Positions 18,188-26,644 of a stretch of 55,882 bases of DNA are shown one piece after another (within the stretch, counting starts at the first letter, position 1; the number at the start of each line of letters is the position of its first letter). Both the position numbers and the translations under genes were made by a program. Under the pieces are notes generated by a model that was given only the letters and a program-made list of their open reading frames with translations, had not been told where the DNA came from and did not search any database. Origin of the DNA: Acidimicrobiia bacterium (GTDB lineage: Bacteria; Actinomycetota; Acidimicrobiia; Acidimicrobiales; AC-14); assembly GCA_023264995.1 (NCBI GenBank), contig JAHFUR010000027.1, positions 1 to 55,882 of the forward strand, read 5' to 3'.

Positions 18188-18310
18188 GGACCGTAGAATA
18201 TCGGTTTGCCTGCCCCGTGTCTCGGGCCCGCACGGCTGCCCCAGCCGATGGGTGCCGACTTCTGCACGGTGGGGGCGCAATGATGGTGGCCCCAGACACA
18301 GGGAGCGGAC

Positions 18311-18628
18311 ATGTCGCACAACGAGACCAACTGGGAGCCCCACGACCACGACGCGGTCGTGCACACCCACCGCCATTTCCACGTCACGCACAACTATCGC
18401 GACGCCACCGGCGACTTCGAGCACCACGCCGCCGCGCACGACCACGAGCACGACCACGGGGCGACGACGCACAGCCACCACCCTCACCGCGACTTCGACG
18501 TCGAGCACGCCGGCGAGGCCCACGTGCACGACCACGCCGCGGCGATCAGCGCCGGCGCCCAGGCGGCGGCGAAGCCGAAGAAGGCCCCGGCCAAGCGGGC
18601 GGCCAAGGCATCGGCGGCGGAGGCCTGA
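18311..18628 (+). CDS. Histidine-rich protein, 105 aa
   Basis: A small soluble protein with 22 His in its first 75 residues, many as HDH, HTHRH or HHPH clusters, followed by a Lys/Ala-rich tail (AAAKPKKAPAKRAAKA) like a histone-type or DNA-binding tail. The start ATG 18311 has GGGAG upstream. The composition suggests metal (Ni, Zn, Cu or Co) buffering or storage, but no known family is recognised. The next gene, a lipoprotein, overlaps its stop (CTGA). Confidence 0.75.
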   Translation: MSHNETNWEPHDHDAVVHTHRHFHVTHNYRDATGDFEHHAAAHDHEHDHGATTHSHHPHRDFDVEHAGEAHVHDHAAAISAGAQAAAKPKKAPAKRAAKASAAEA

Positions 18629-18984
18629 GGCACCGCCCGGCGCTGGCCCTGGCGGCGGTGGCGCTCGTGGTGGGCGCCTGCTCCTCCGGTGACTACACCT
18701 CTGGGCCCGCGCCGCCGCCCACCACCACGACCACGGTGGCCGAGGTGACCGTCCGCGGCGTCGTCGCGGTGTACTCCGCGAGCGCCCGAGTCCTGACGCT
18801 GGCGTCGCCGGCGGCAGGCGTCACCACCGTGGTCGTCCCGGCCGAGACCGAGGTGGTCCGGGCGTCGGGCGCGCCCGCCGGCGTCGCCGACCTGGTCACG
18901 AAGGCCGGGGTCGAGGTCACCGGTCGCCCCAGCGCCTCAGGCGTCCCGGACACTCTGGTCGCCCGACGCATCGTGCTGCTCTGA
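18625..18984 (+). CDS. Lipoprotein with DUF5666-like domain, apparent CTG start
   Basis: A protein of 119 residues. The signal sequence (RHRPALALAAVALVVGAC) ends in the lipobox VGAC. A Thr/Pro linker and one small beta domain follow (VRGVVAVYSASARVLTLASP ... GVEVTGRPSASGV), resembling OB-like DUF5666 repeats. The only sensible start is CTG 18625, which overlaps the TGA of the His-rich gene (CTGA) with GGAGG close upstream. The protein is outside the membrane; function is unknown. Co-translation with the His-rich protein hints at a shared metal-related role, which is inference. Confidence 0.65.
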   Translation: MRHRPALALAAVALVVGACSSGDYTSGPAPPPTTTTTVAEVTVRGVVAVYSASARVLTLASPAAGVTTVVVPAETEVVRASGAPAGVADLVTKAGVEVTGRPSASGVPDTLVARRIVLL

Positions 18985-19018
18985 GGTAGCCGCCGACGAC
19001 CGCCTACCCTCTCCCGGG

Positions 19019-20902
19019 ATGCGGGGATACGGGTACGGGTTTCACCATCGGATGGGTCGGGATCCCGACCTGGTGGCCGGCAAGGGGGTGGACAAGGCCG
19101 TCCTGCGCCGGGTCCTCACCTTCGCCCGCGCCTACCGGAAGCTCCTGGTTGTCTTCGTGGCCACCATCCTGGCCGGGTCGATCGTCGGCATCCTGCCCCC
19201 GCTGGTGTTCCGCAGCATCATCGACCATCACGCCGTCCCCCGGCGCCTCGGCGGTCTCGACCGCCTGGCCTTGCTGGCCCTCTCGCTGGCCTTTGCCGAC
19301 GCCGGCCTCAACATCCTCCAGCGGTGGCTGTCGGCCCGGATCGCCGAAGGCCTGATCTTCGACCTTCGCTCGGCTCTCTACGACCACGTGCAGGGCATGC
19401 CGCTCGCCTTCTTCACCCGCACCCAGACCGGCTCGCTGATCAGTCGTATGAACAACGACGTCATGGGCGCCCAGCAGGCGTTTACCGGGACGCTGGGCAG
19501 CGTGCTGCAGAACGTCCTCGACCTCACGGTCACCCTGTTCGTGATGGTCCAGCTCGAGTGGCGGCTCACGGCGCTGGTGCTCCTCGTCGTGCCGGTCTTC
19601 CTCTTGCCTGCCCGGCGGGTCGGCCGCCAGATGCAGAAGCTGACCCGGGAGTCCTTCCAGCTCGACGCGGTGATGAACGCCGGCATGACCGAGCGTTTCA
19701 ACGTCTCGGGGGCCTTGCTGGTCAAGCTGTTCGGTCACCCCCGCCGGGAGGCGGCCGAGTTCGCCGAGCGGGCCGGACGGGTGCGCGACATCGGCATCCG
19801 CACCGCCATGTACGGCCGCCTCTTCTTCTCGGCCCTGGCCTTGCTGGGCGCCGCCGGCACAGTCGGCGTCTACTGGCTGGGCACCCGCCTCGTCATTTCC
19901 GGCACGATCACCCTCGGCACGCTGACCGCGCTGGCGGTGTACGTCACCCGCATCTACAGCCCGCTGACCCGCCTCACCAACGCCCAGGTCGACATCATGA
20001 CGTCGATCGTGAGCTTCGAGCGGGTCTTCGAGGTGCTCGACGCCACCCGGGCCATCGAGGACGCCCCGGGGGCCTACGACCTGATCGAGCCCACCGGGCG
20101 AATCGAGTACGACGACGTGTGGTTCCGGTACCCGGCGCCGTCGACCGTCTCGATTGCCTCGCTGGAGGCCGATGCCAACGCCCCGCTCTCTGACGAAGCC
20201 TCGGGCACGGTGTTGAAGGGCATCTCCTTCGTGGCCGAGCCCGGCCAGATGGTCGCCCTCGTCGGCCCCACGGGGGCGGGCAAGACCACCCTGTCGTACC
20301 TGGTGCCCCGCCTCTACGACGTCACCGCCGGGTCGGTCCGCATCGACGGGCACGACGTGCGCCACCTCACGTCGGAGACGCTGTCGGCGGCGATCGGGAT
20401 GGTCACCCAGGACGCCCACATGTTCCACGACACCGTTGCCGCCAACCTGCGCTACGCCAAGGCCGACGCCACCGACGAGGAGCTGGCCGCGGTGTGCCGG
20501 GCGGCCCGCATCCACGACCTCATCGCCGGCCTGCCCGAGGGGTACGACACCGTCGTCGGCGAGCGCGGCTACCGCCTGTCGGGCGGGGAGAAGCAGCGGC
20601 TGGCCCTGGCCCGGGTCCTCCTCAAAAGCCCGGCCATCGTCGTCCTCGACGAGGCCACCGCCCACCTCGACTCCGAGACCGAGCTGTTGATCCAGCAGGC
20701 CCTGGCCGAGGCCCTCGCCGGCCGGACCTCCCTGGTGATCGCCCACCGCCTGTCCACCATCCAGGCCGCCGACCAGATCCTGGTCCTCGACCAGGGCCGC
20801 ATCGTCGAGCGGGGCACCCACGCCGAGCTGGTGGGCCGCGAGGGCCTCTACCGCGAGCTGTACCTCACCCAGTACGCCCGGACGGCCACCGGCGCCGGCT
20901 GA
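19019..20902 (+). CDS. ABC exporter, fused membrane and ATPase domains
   Basis: A 627-residue half-transporter that would work as a dimer. A six-helix membrane domain (about residues 35-330, with coupling-region MPLAFFTRTQTGSLISRMNN) is followed by the nucleotide-binding domain. That domain has an A-loop Tyr (DDVWFRYPAP), Walker A GPTGAGKTT, Q-loop VTQDAHMFHD, signature LSGGEKQRLALAR, Walker B IVVLDEATAHLD and switch His IAHRLSTI. An insertion of about 20 residues rich in Ala, Glu and Asp lies between the A-loop and Walker A. It is a MsbA-like type IV exporter of unknown substrate. Confidence 0.93.
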   Translation: MRGYGYGFHHRMGRDPDLVAGKGVDKAVLRRVLTFARAYRKLLVVFVATILAGSIVGILPPLVFRSIIDHHAVPRRLGGLDRLALLALSLAFADAGLNILQRWLSARIAEGLIFDLRSALYDHVQGMPLAFFTRTQTGSLISRMNNDVMGAQQAFTGTLGSVLQNVLDLTVTLFVMVQLEWRLTALVLLVVPVFLLPARRVGRQMQKLTRESFQLDAVMNAGMTERFNVSGALLVKLFGHPRREAAEFAERAGRVRDIGIRTAMYGRLFFSALALLGAAGTVGVYWLGTRLVISGTITLGTLTALAVYVTRIYSPLTRLTNAQVDIMTSIVSFERVFEVLDATRAIEDAPGAYDLIEPTGRIEYDDVWFRYPAPSTVSIASLEADANAPLSDEASGTVLKGISFVAEPGQMVALVGPTGAGKTTLSYLVPRLYDVTAGSVRIDGHDVRHLTSETLSAAIGMVTQDAHMFHDTVAANLRYAKADATDEELAAVCRAARIHDLIAGLPEGYDTVVGERGYRLSGGEKQRLALARVLLKSPAIVVLDEATAHLDSETELLIQQALAEALAGRTSLVIAHRLSTIQAADQILVLDQGRIVERGTHAELVGREGLYRELYLTQYARTATGAG

Positions 20903-20958
20903 CGCCGCCGCCCGCCGGTGACGGTCCGACAGGTCCAGGCGTGTTCGATCGTCACCAG

Positions 20959-20988
20959 TTGGGGTGGTGGGCGCGACCGCTCTACCAT
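20959..20988 (+). promoter_or_regulatory. Possible promoter for a leaderless ctaA transcript
   Basis: TTGGGG at 20959-20964 and TACCAT at 20983-20988 are 18 bp apart. The predicted start falls near GTG 21000, which would leave no leader. The -35 match is weak. Confidence 0.35.
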
Positions 20989-20999
20989 CGCCCTCCGAC

Positions 21000-21917
21000 G
21001 TGCGCGTGCCCACTCTCTCCCCGACGGCCTACCGGCGGGTCACCCTCTTCGCCCTCCTGGCCCTGACCTTCATCGTGGTCACCGGCGGCGCGGTCCGCCT
21101 CACCGGGTCGGGCCTGGGCTGTCCCGACTGGCCGACCTGCGCCAAGGACCGGGTCGTCGCACCGTGGGAGTACCACGCCATGGTCGAGTTCGTGAACCGG
21201 ACCATCACCGGGCTGGTCTCGGTGGCGGTGATGCTGGCCGTGCTCGGCTCGCTGGTCCGCCGGCCTCGCCGGCGGGACCTGCTGTGGCTGTCGATCGGGT
21301 TGGTCGGCGGCGTGATCGGCCAGATCGTCCTCGGCGGCCTGACTGTGCTGTTCGAGCTGCGGCCTGGTTTCGTGATGGCCCATTTCCTCGTGTCGATGGT
21401 CCTGCTCGCCAATGCCGTGGTCCTGCACCACCGGGCCGGGCGCCCGTCGGGCCCGACCCGGCCGGCGGTGGGCGCCGACGTCGTCGCCCTCGGCCGATTG
21501 GTGGTCGCCGCCGCCGGCCTGGTGATCTTCCTGGGCACGATCGTGACGTCGTCGGGCCCGCACGGCGGCGACGAGAACGCCGAGCGCCTGCCTTTCCTGC
21601 TGACCGACGTCGCCCGCCTCCACGGGATCGCGGTGATGCTCTTCCTGGCCGTGACCCTGGTGACGATGGCGAAGCTCCGCCGGGCCGGCGTGGACCGGGG
21701 GATCCTGCAACGGAGCGAGGTACTGCTGGCCGTGCTCGTCGCCCAGGGCGCGCTCGGCTACCTGCAGTACTTCACCGGTGTCCCGGTCGTGCTCGTGGGG
21801 TTCCACATCGCCGGCGCGACCGCGGTCTGGGTCGCCGCCCTGCGCCTGTTCCTGGCCTTCTCGGTCCCCGCGTCGACGCCCGCGGCCGCCGCCGCCGGCG
21901 ATAGCGTGCGGGTGTGA
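21000..21917 (+). CDS. ctaA: Heme A synthase (COX15/CtaA family)
   Basis: This membrane enzyme oxidises heme O to heme A for aa3-type cytochrome oxidase. It has about 305 residues and eight hydrophobic segments. The family motif [19 protein letters not shown] is at the end of helix 1. The EFVNR block carries the conserved Glu and Arg of loop 1. MAHFLVS has one heme-ligand His, and later RLHGIAV and VGFHIAGA supply the others. GTG 21000 is preferred over ATG 20964, which lies inside the putative promoter; GTG 21006 is also possible. Its stop overlaps a GTG of the clpS frame. Confidence 0.92.
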   Translation: MRVPTLSPTAYRRVTLFALLALTFIVVTGGAVRLTGSGLGCPDWPTCAKDRVVAPWEYHAMVEFVNRTITGLVSVAVMLAVLGSLVRRPRRRDLLWLSIGLVGGVIGQIVLGGLTVLFELRPGFVMAHFLVSMVLLANAVVLHHRAGRPSGPTRPAVGADVVALGRLVVAAAGLVIFLGTIVTSSGPHGGDENAERLPFLLTDVARLHGIAVMLFLAVTLVTMAKLRRAGVDRGILQRSEVLLAVLVAQGALGYLQYFTGVPVVLVGFHIAGATAVWVAALRLFLAFSVPASTPAAAAAGDSVRV

Positions 21918-21937
21918 TCGGTGGCGCCCGTCCGGCC

Positions 21938-22225
21938 ATGACCGCCGTCCCGGTGGAGGTCAAGGAGCCCGACGTCGAGGACGTCGTCGTCCCCGACCGT
22001 CCCTGGATCGTCATCGTCTGGAACGACCCCATCAACCTCATGAGCTACGTCACCTTCGTGTTCCAGAAGCTGTTCGGCTACAGCCTCGAGAAGGCCACCA
22101 AGCTGATGCTCGACGTCCACGAGAAGGGGAAGGCAGTGGTGTCGAGCGGGCCCCGGGAGAAGGCCGAGCTCGACGTCTTCCGCCTCCACGAGCACGGCCT
22201 GTGGGCCACCATGGAGCACCAGTGA
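21938..22225 (+). CDS. clpS: ATP-dependent Clp protease adaptor ClpS
   Basis: This adaptor delivers N-degron substrates to ClpAP/ClpCP. It has 95 residues, with the core [40 protein letters not shown] and [17 protein letters not shown]. The NDP..LM hydrophobic pocket and the conserved VHxxG are present. ATG 21938 is used; GTG 21914, overlapping the ctaA stop, would add eight residues. The DUF2017 gene follows, as is usual in actinobacteria. Confidence 0.93.
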   Translation: MTAVPVEVKEPDVEDVVVPDRPWIVIVWNDPINLMSYVTFVFQKLFGYSLEKATKLMLDVHEKGKAVVSSGPREKAELDVFRLHEHGLWATMEHQ

Positions 22226-22245
22226 CCGGCCCGGGAGGCCGGTCC
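22224..22245. repeat. 22-nt palindromic element, copy 2
   Basis: Identical to 5863-5884. It begins inside the clpS stop codon region and forms a GACCGGCC / GGCCGGTC hairpin, a good place for a transcription terminator or attenuator between clpS and the DUF2017 gene. Confidence 0.7.
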
Positions 22246-22289
22246 AACGAATCTTCAAAGGGGCACACTCCCAACGGGAGGGTGGACCA

Positions 22290-22775
22290 GTGATTCGTAG
22301 GCGGGTCCGCCGGGACCGGCGAGGCGAGTTCGAGCTGCGCATCCCGCCCGACGAGCGCGACCTGCTGCGCTCGGTCGGCCCCCAGCTCCGCGACCTCCTC
22401 GTCCGCGAGGCAGCGTCGGCCCAGGGCGGGGAGGACACCGCCGTGAGCCGGCTGTTCCCTGTCGCGTACCCCACCGACGAGGACCGCCAGACCGAGTACC
22501 GCCTGCTGGCCCACGACGAGCTGCTGGCCTCCCACCTGGGCGCCCTCGCCGTGCTGGAGGAAACCGCCGGCGCCGACCGCCTCGACGAGGACCAGCTCCT
22601 CTCGTGGATGCGGGCCATCAACCACGTCCGCCTGGTCCTCGGCACCCGCCTCGACGTCACCGAGGACGGCGACGAGCGGCCGAGGAGCGCCCGAGACCCC
22701 CGGGCGCCGGCGTTCGCCGTCTACGACTACCTGACCTACCTCCAGGGCGAGATCATCGAGGCCCTCTCGGGCTGA
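22290..22775 (+). CDS. DUF2017 family protein
   Basis: A 161-residue helical protein of the actinobacterial DUF2017 family, commonly found beside clpS. Visible family features are RRRVRRDRRGEFELRIPPDE, the helix LLRSVGPQLRDLL, the central AYPTDEDRQTEYRLL and the C-terminal VYDYLTYLQGEIIEAL. Its biochemical role is unknown. The position after clpS suggests a link with regulated proteolysis, which is inference. GGGAGG lies upstream of the GTG 22290 start. Confidence 0.88.
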   Translation: MIRRRVRRDRRGEFELRIPPDERDLLRSVGPQLRDLLVREAASAQGGEDTAVSRLFPVAYPTDEDRQTEYRLLAHDELLASHLGALAVLEETAGADRLDEDQLLSWMRAINHVRLVLGTRLDVTEDGDERPRSARDPRAPAFAVYDYLTYLQGEIIEALSG

Positions 22776-22901
22776 CCGCCTACCCCTCGCGTTCGCGTAG
22801 TTGGGCGAGCGTTGTGAATGTATTGGGCGGTCCTTGACGCGGGTCGTGCACCGTCTGGGGTGCAGACCACGTGCGACCGTTTCGAAAGGTCGGTGACGAC
22901 C

Positions 22902-23660
22902 ATGCAAGCCCTCCAGAGCCGCCCCTCCCTCGCCCTTGCGCCCCTCTCGGCCAACGTGCCGGCCGGCCTCGACCCCGGAGTACGGGTCCACCCGACGGTC
23001 GCCGTCGTCATCCCGACGCTGAACGAGGGCAAGAACCTGCCGTACGTGCTCGACCGCCTGCCGGCATGGATCGACGAGGTGATCATCGTCGACGGGCACT
23101 CCACCGACGACACCGTGGCCGTCGCCCTCCGCTGCCGACCCGACGCCACCATTGTCGTGCAGGACGGGAAGGGGAAGGGCAACGCGCTCGACTGCGGGTT
23201 CAAGGCCGCGTCGAGCGACATCACCGTCATGCTCGACGCCGACGGGTCGACCGACCCCGCCGAGATCCCCCGTTTCGTGGCGGCATTGACCAACGGGTAC
23301 GACTTCGCCAAGGGCACTCGCTTCGTCACTGGTGGGGGCAGCGATGACATCACGCCGCTTCGGCGCTTCGGCAACTGGGGCATCACCACCCTCGTGAACA
23401 CCCTCTGGGGGGTGAACTACAGCGACCTCTGCTACGGCTACAACGCCTTCTGGACCCGGGCCATGCCCCACGTCGGCGACTGTTCGGGGTTCGAGATCGA
23501 GACCCTGATGGGCATCCGGGTGGCGAACTCCAATGCCAAGGTGATGGAGGTGCCGAGCTTCGAGGGCAACCGCCGGCACGGGACGTCGAACCTCCGGGCC
23601 GGCCGCGACGGGCTCCGGGTCCTGCGCACGATCATCGCCGAGTGGGTCCGGCCCCGCTGA
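22902..23660 (+). CDS. GT2 glycosyltransferase (DPM/DPG synthase-like)
   Basis: A 252-residue cytoplasmic GT-A enzyme. The N-terminal core VAVVIPTLNEGKNLPYVLDR, then IIVDGHSTDDT and the metal-binding MLDADGSTDP (D-x-D) are present, followed by FAKGTRF and the acceptor loop DLCYGYNAFW. This is the layout of polyprenyl-phosphate sugar synthases. It lacks C-terminal membrane helices. ATG 22902 is chosen; earlier in-frame codons lack support. It opens a run of polysaccharide genes, and its stop overlaps the next ATG by one base. Confidence 0.88.
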   Translation: MQALQSRPSLALAPLSANVPAGLDPGVRVHPTVAVVIPTLNEGKNLPYVLDRLPAWIDEVIIVDGHSTDDTVAVALRCRPDATIVVQDGKGKGNALDCGFKAASSDITVMLDADGSTDPAEIPRFVAALTNGYDFAKGTRFVTGGGSDDITPLRRFGNWGITTLVNTLWGVNYSDLCYGYNAFWTRAMPHVGDCSGFEIETLMGIRVANSNAKVMEVPSFEGNRRHGTSNLRAGRDGLRVLRTIIAEWVRPR

Positions 23661-24562
23661 TGAACGTCACCGTCGTGATCTGCGCATTCGACCTGGACCG
23701 TTGGTCGCGCACCGTCGACGCGGTGTCCTCCGTGCTGGTCCAGGAGCGGCCGGCGGCCGAGGTCATCCTCGTCGTCGACCACAACCACGAGCTGTTCGCC
23801 CGGGCCTGCGAGACCTGGTCGGGGCCGCCGGTGCACGTGGTCGTCAACGCCGGCGCCCCCGGCCTCTCCGGAGCCCGCAACGCCGGCGTGGCCCACGCAT
23901 CCTCGGAGGTCGTCGCCTTCCTCGACGACGATGCCGTCGCCGCCCCCACCTGGACGGCCGAGCTGCTCGCCCCCTACGACGACCCGGACGTGGTCGCCTG
24001 CGGGGGAGCGGTGATCGCCAACCTGGGCGGGCCGCGGCCCGCTTGGTGGCCCAGGGAGTTCGACTGGGTGGTCGGCTGCTCGTACATCGGCCAGCCCCTG
24101 CGCCGGGCCGAGGTCCGCAACGTCATCGGCGCCAACATGTCGGTCCGGCGCGACGCCGTGGTCGAGGTCGGCGGGTTTGCCGAGGGCATCGGCCGCGTGG
24201 GCACCCGCCCGGTCGGTTGCGAGGAGACCGACCTCATGATCCGCCTCGTCCAGCGCCGGCCTGCGGGGCGCATCGTGTACGAGCCCGCCGCCGTGGTCCA
24301 CCACTGGGTCCCGCCCGCCCGCTTGTCCTGGGCCTATTTCCGGTCCCGCTGCCTGGCCGAAGGCGAGTCCAAGGCCCTCGTTGCCGGCCGGGTCGGGCCC
24401 GATCGGGCTCTGGCATCGGAGCGGTCCTACGTCCGCAGCGTGCTGCCCAGGGGCCTGGCTGCCGCAGTGGCCCAGGGCGAGCCCCGTCGTGCCCTGGCCA
24501 TCCTCCTCGGGCTGGCCCTCACCACTGCCGGCTACTTCGGTACCCGGCTCGGAAGGCCCTGA
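23660..24562 (+). CDS. GT2 glycosyltransferase
   Basis: A 300-residue GT-A enzyme. It starts MNVTVVICAFDLDRWSRT and has VVDHNHEL, GLSGARNAGVAHA and the metal site FLDDDAVA. An ANMSVRR acceptor-side block, GCEETDLMIR (catalytic ED) and a C-terminal VHHWVPPARLSW follow. The C-terminus has one hydrophobic helix (ALAILLGLALTTAGYFG). The closest behaviour is that of family 2 rhamnosyl/galactosyl transferases of surface polysaccharides. The sugar is unknown. It is tightly coupled to both neighbours. Confidence 0.88.
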   Translation: MNVTVVICAFDLDRWSRTVDAVSSVLVQERPAAEVILVVDHNHELFARACETWSGPPVHVVVNAGAPGLSGARNAGVAHASSEVVAFLDDDAVAAPTWTAELLAPYDDPDVVACGGAVIANLGGPRPAWWPREFDWVVGCSYIGQPLRRAEVRNVIGANMSVRRDAVVEVGGFAEGIGRVGTRPVGCEETDLMIRLVQRRPAGRIVYEPAAVVHHWVPPARLSWAYFRSRCLAEGESKALVAGRVGPDRALASERSYVRSVLPRGLAAAVAQGEPRRALAILLGLALTTAGYFGTRLGRP

Positions 24563-24563
24563 C

Positions 24564-25352
24564 GTGCGCATCCCGATCCTCGCCTACCACTCGATCTCCG
24601 ACAACCCGTGGCCCGGCATGGAGCGCTTCACGGTCACCCCGGCCCACTTCGCCCGTCACCTGGACCTGGTGGTCGCCGGCGGGTTCACCGCACTGACCGT
24701 CTCCGACCTGGCCGACCGCCTTGACCGTGGCCAGGCCGTGCCTCGCCGGACGGTGGCCCTGACGTTCGACGACGGGTACGACGACACCCTCACCCTGGCG
24801 GCCCCCATGCTGGCGGCGCGACGGTTGACGGCCACGGTGTACGTGACCACCGGCCTGCTGCGCGGGAGCCCGGAGCCGGGCGCCGGGCCGGCGCTCGGTC
24901 GCATGCTCGGTTGGGGCCACCTCGTCGAACTTGAGGACGCCGGCTTGGAGGTCGGTGCCCACTCCCACACCCACCCCCAGCTCGACGTGCTGGCCCGGTC
25001 GGATGCCGCCGCCGAGATCCGCAACTGCAAGCGCCTGCTCGAGGACGGGCTCGGTCACACCGTGCGGACCTTCGCCTACCCCCACGGCTACGCCTCGCGG
25101 TGGGTCCGGGACGAGGTGCGCCGGAGTGGGTTCCGTTCTGCATGCGGCGTGCGCAACGCCTTCAGTCATGAGGAGGACGCCCGATGGATGATGGCCCGCT
25201 TGACAGTGACGGCGTCGGCGACCGCCGCGCAGGTACAGGCGTGGCTCGACGGCACCGGCGCCAGGACCGCCGGCCGCGGCGAGCGGGTGCGGACCACGGC
25301 GTGGCGCGGCGCACGACGGGCCCGGCGGCTCTCGCACTCACTCGTCCGGTGA
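24564..25352 (+). CDS. Polysaccharide deacetylase (NodB/CE4 family)
   Basis: A 262-residue carbohydrate esterase. The start region RIPILAYHSISDNPW is followed by the NodB motif 1 ALTFDDGYDD (catalytic and metal Asp), motif 2 VGAHSHTHPQLD (metal His pair) and motif 3 RTFAYPHGYAS. GTG 24564 is preceded by GGAAGG. No signal peptide is visible, so it may act on a lipid-linked or cytoplasmic intermediate, or use an unrecognised route. It is embedded in the glycosyltransferase operon and overlaps the next gene by GTGA. Confidence 0.9.
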   Translation: MRIPILAYHSISDNPWPGMERFTVTPAHFARHLDLVVAGGFTALTVSDLADRLDRGQAVPRRTVALTFDDGYDDTLTLAAPMLAARRLTATVYVTTGLLRGSPEPGAGPALGRMLGWGHLVELEDAGLEVGAHSHTHPQLDVLARSDAAAEIRNCKRLLEDGLGHTVRTFAYPHGYASRWVRDEVRRSGFRSACGVRNAFSHEEDARWMMARLTVTASATAAQVQAWLDGTGARTAGRGERVRTTAWRGARRARRLSHSLVR

Positions 25353-26644
25353 CCGACGTGAGCACGATCTCCGTCCTGGTCGAGAAGGGGGCGGTCCTCC
25401 TCGTCGATGTCGAGATCTCCGAGCCCATCGACGACCTCTGCCCCGGGGGCCCCTTCGAGCGGGCCAGGATCCTGGTCCGCCTGCATGGCCGACCGATCGG
25501 GACGGTAACGGTCCCGCTGCAAGTCATCATCCTGAGTGCTCCATTGGTGGCCCAGACCATCTGGGACGAGCTGGCCCCCGCCATCCGGCGCCACTGCCGG
25601 GCCGACGGCTTCGGAGAGCCACGGGCCCTGACCGCCGCTGGGCTTGGGCTGTCCCGCGAGCCCCCCTGCTCGTGGCGGGCCGCCTTTCGCACCACGCCCC
25701 CGCCCGCCGCCACCGTCGTGGTCACGACCTGTGGCAGCTCCGAGCGGCTCAACCGCACCATTCGCGGGGTGCTGGCCCAGACCTACCCCCGGTTCGACGT
25801 CGTCGTCGTTGACAACCGGCCCCGGACGTCGCGGGTGCGCCAGACGCTCGAAGCCGCGTTCCCCGGCGACACCCGGCTGCGCTATGTCGCCGAGGAGCGC
25901 CAGGGCCTCTCCTGCGCCCGGAACCGGGGGGCGGCGGAGGCTGGTAGCCCGGTCGTGGCCTTCACCGACGACGACGTCGATGTCGACCCGGAATGGCTCG
26001 GGAATCTGATGGCCGGTTTCGAAGGGGACGACATCGCGTGCGTCACCGGGCTCATCCTGCCCCTCGAGCTGGAGACGGCCGCCCAGCGTCTGCTCGAGGA
26101 GTTCGGCGGGTACTCGAAGGGCTTCGAGCGCCGGACGTGGGACAACCGCGCCAACCGACTCCACCACCCGCTCTACCCCTACACGGTGGGGGCGTTCGGC
26201 TCGGGCGCAAACGCGGCCTTCCGGGTTGCGGCGCTGGCCGAGATCGGCGGCTTCGACGAGTCCCTCGGCGCGGGCACGCCGGCGCGGGGAGGCGAGGACA
26301 TCGACATCTATGTCACCTGCATCGAGCGGGGCTACCGGATCGCGTACGAGCCGGCGGCGATCGTCCGCCACGCCCACCAGCGCGGCATGGACGAGATCCA
26401 CCAGAAGCTGCACGACTACGGCGTCGGGCTGGGCGCCATGTTGACCAAGCACCTTGTGCGTGACTGGTCGACGTTCGCCGCCATGCTGGTCCGGGCCCCC
26501 TGGGGCCTCGGGCACCTTCTCAGCCGGAGCTCCTCCAAGAACGCCGGCCGGTCAGCGGACTTCCCCTCCTCACTCGCTCGGGCCGAGCTGGCCGGTGTCC
26601 TGCACGGGCCGGCGGCCTACCGCCGGAGCAGGGCCGCGAGGTGA
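25349..26644 (+). CDS. GT2 glycosyltransferase with N-terminal extension
   Basis: A 431-residue protein. The first 120 residues form an extra domain (ISVLVEKGAVLLVDVEISEP ... GRPIGTVTVPL) seen in some actinobacterial transferases. The GT-A domain then runs ATVVVTTCGSSERLNRTIRG, VVVVDNRPRTS, GLSCARNRGAAEA and the metal site AFTDDDVDVD. The acceptor side has GSGANAAFR, GGEDIDIYV and VRHAHQRGMDE. GTG 25349 overlaps the previous stop. The stop overlaps the flippase GTG, giving a continuous operon. Confidence 0.87.
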   Translation: MTDVSTISVLVEKGAVLLVDVEISEPIDDLCPGGPFERARILVRLHGRPIGTVTVPLQVIILSAPLVAQTIWDELAPAIRRHCRADGFGEPRALTAAGLGLSREPPCSWRAAFRTTPPPAATVVVTTCGSSERLNRTIRGVLAQTYPRFDVVVVDNRPRTSRVRQTLEAAFPGDTRLRYVAEERQGLSCARNRGAAEAGSPVVAFTDDDVDVDPEWLGNLMAGFEGDDIACVTGLILPLELETAAQRLLEEFGGYSKGFERRTWDNRANRLHHPLYPYTVGAFGSGANAAFRVAALAEIGGFDESLGAGTPARGGEDIDIYVTCIERGYRIAYEPAAIVRHAHQRGMDEIHQKLHDYGVGLGAMLTKHLVRDWSTFAAMLVRAPWGLGHLLSRSSSKNAGRSADFPSSLARAELAGVLHGPAAYRRSRAAR

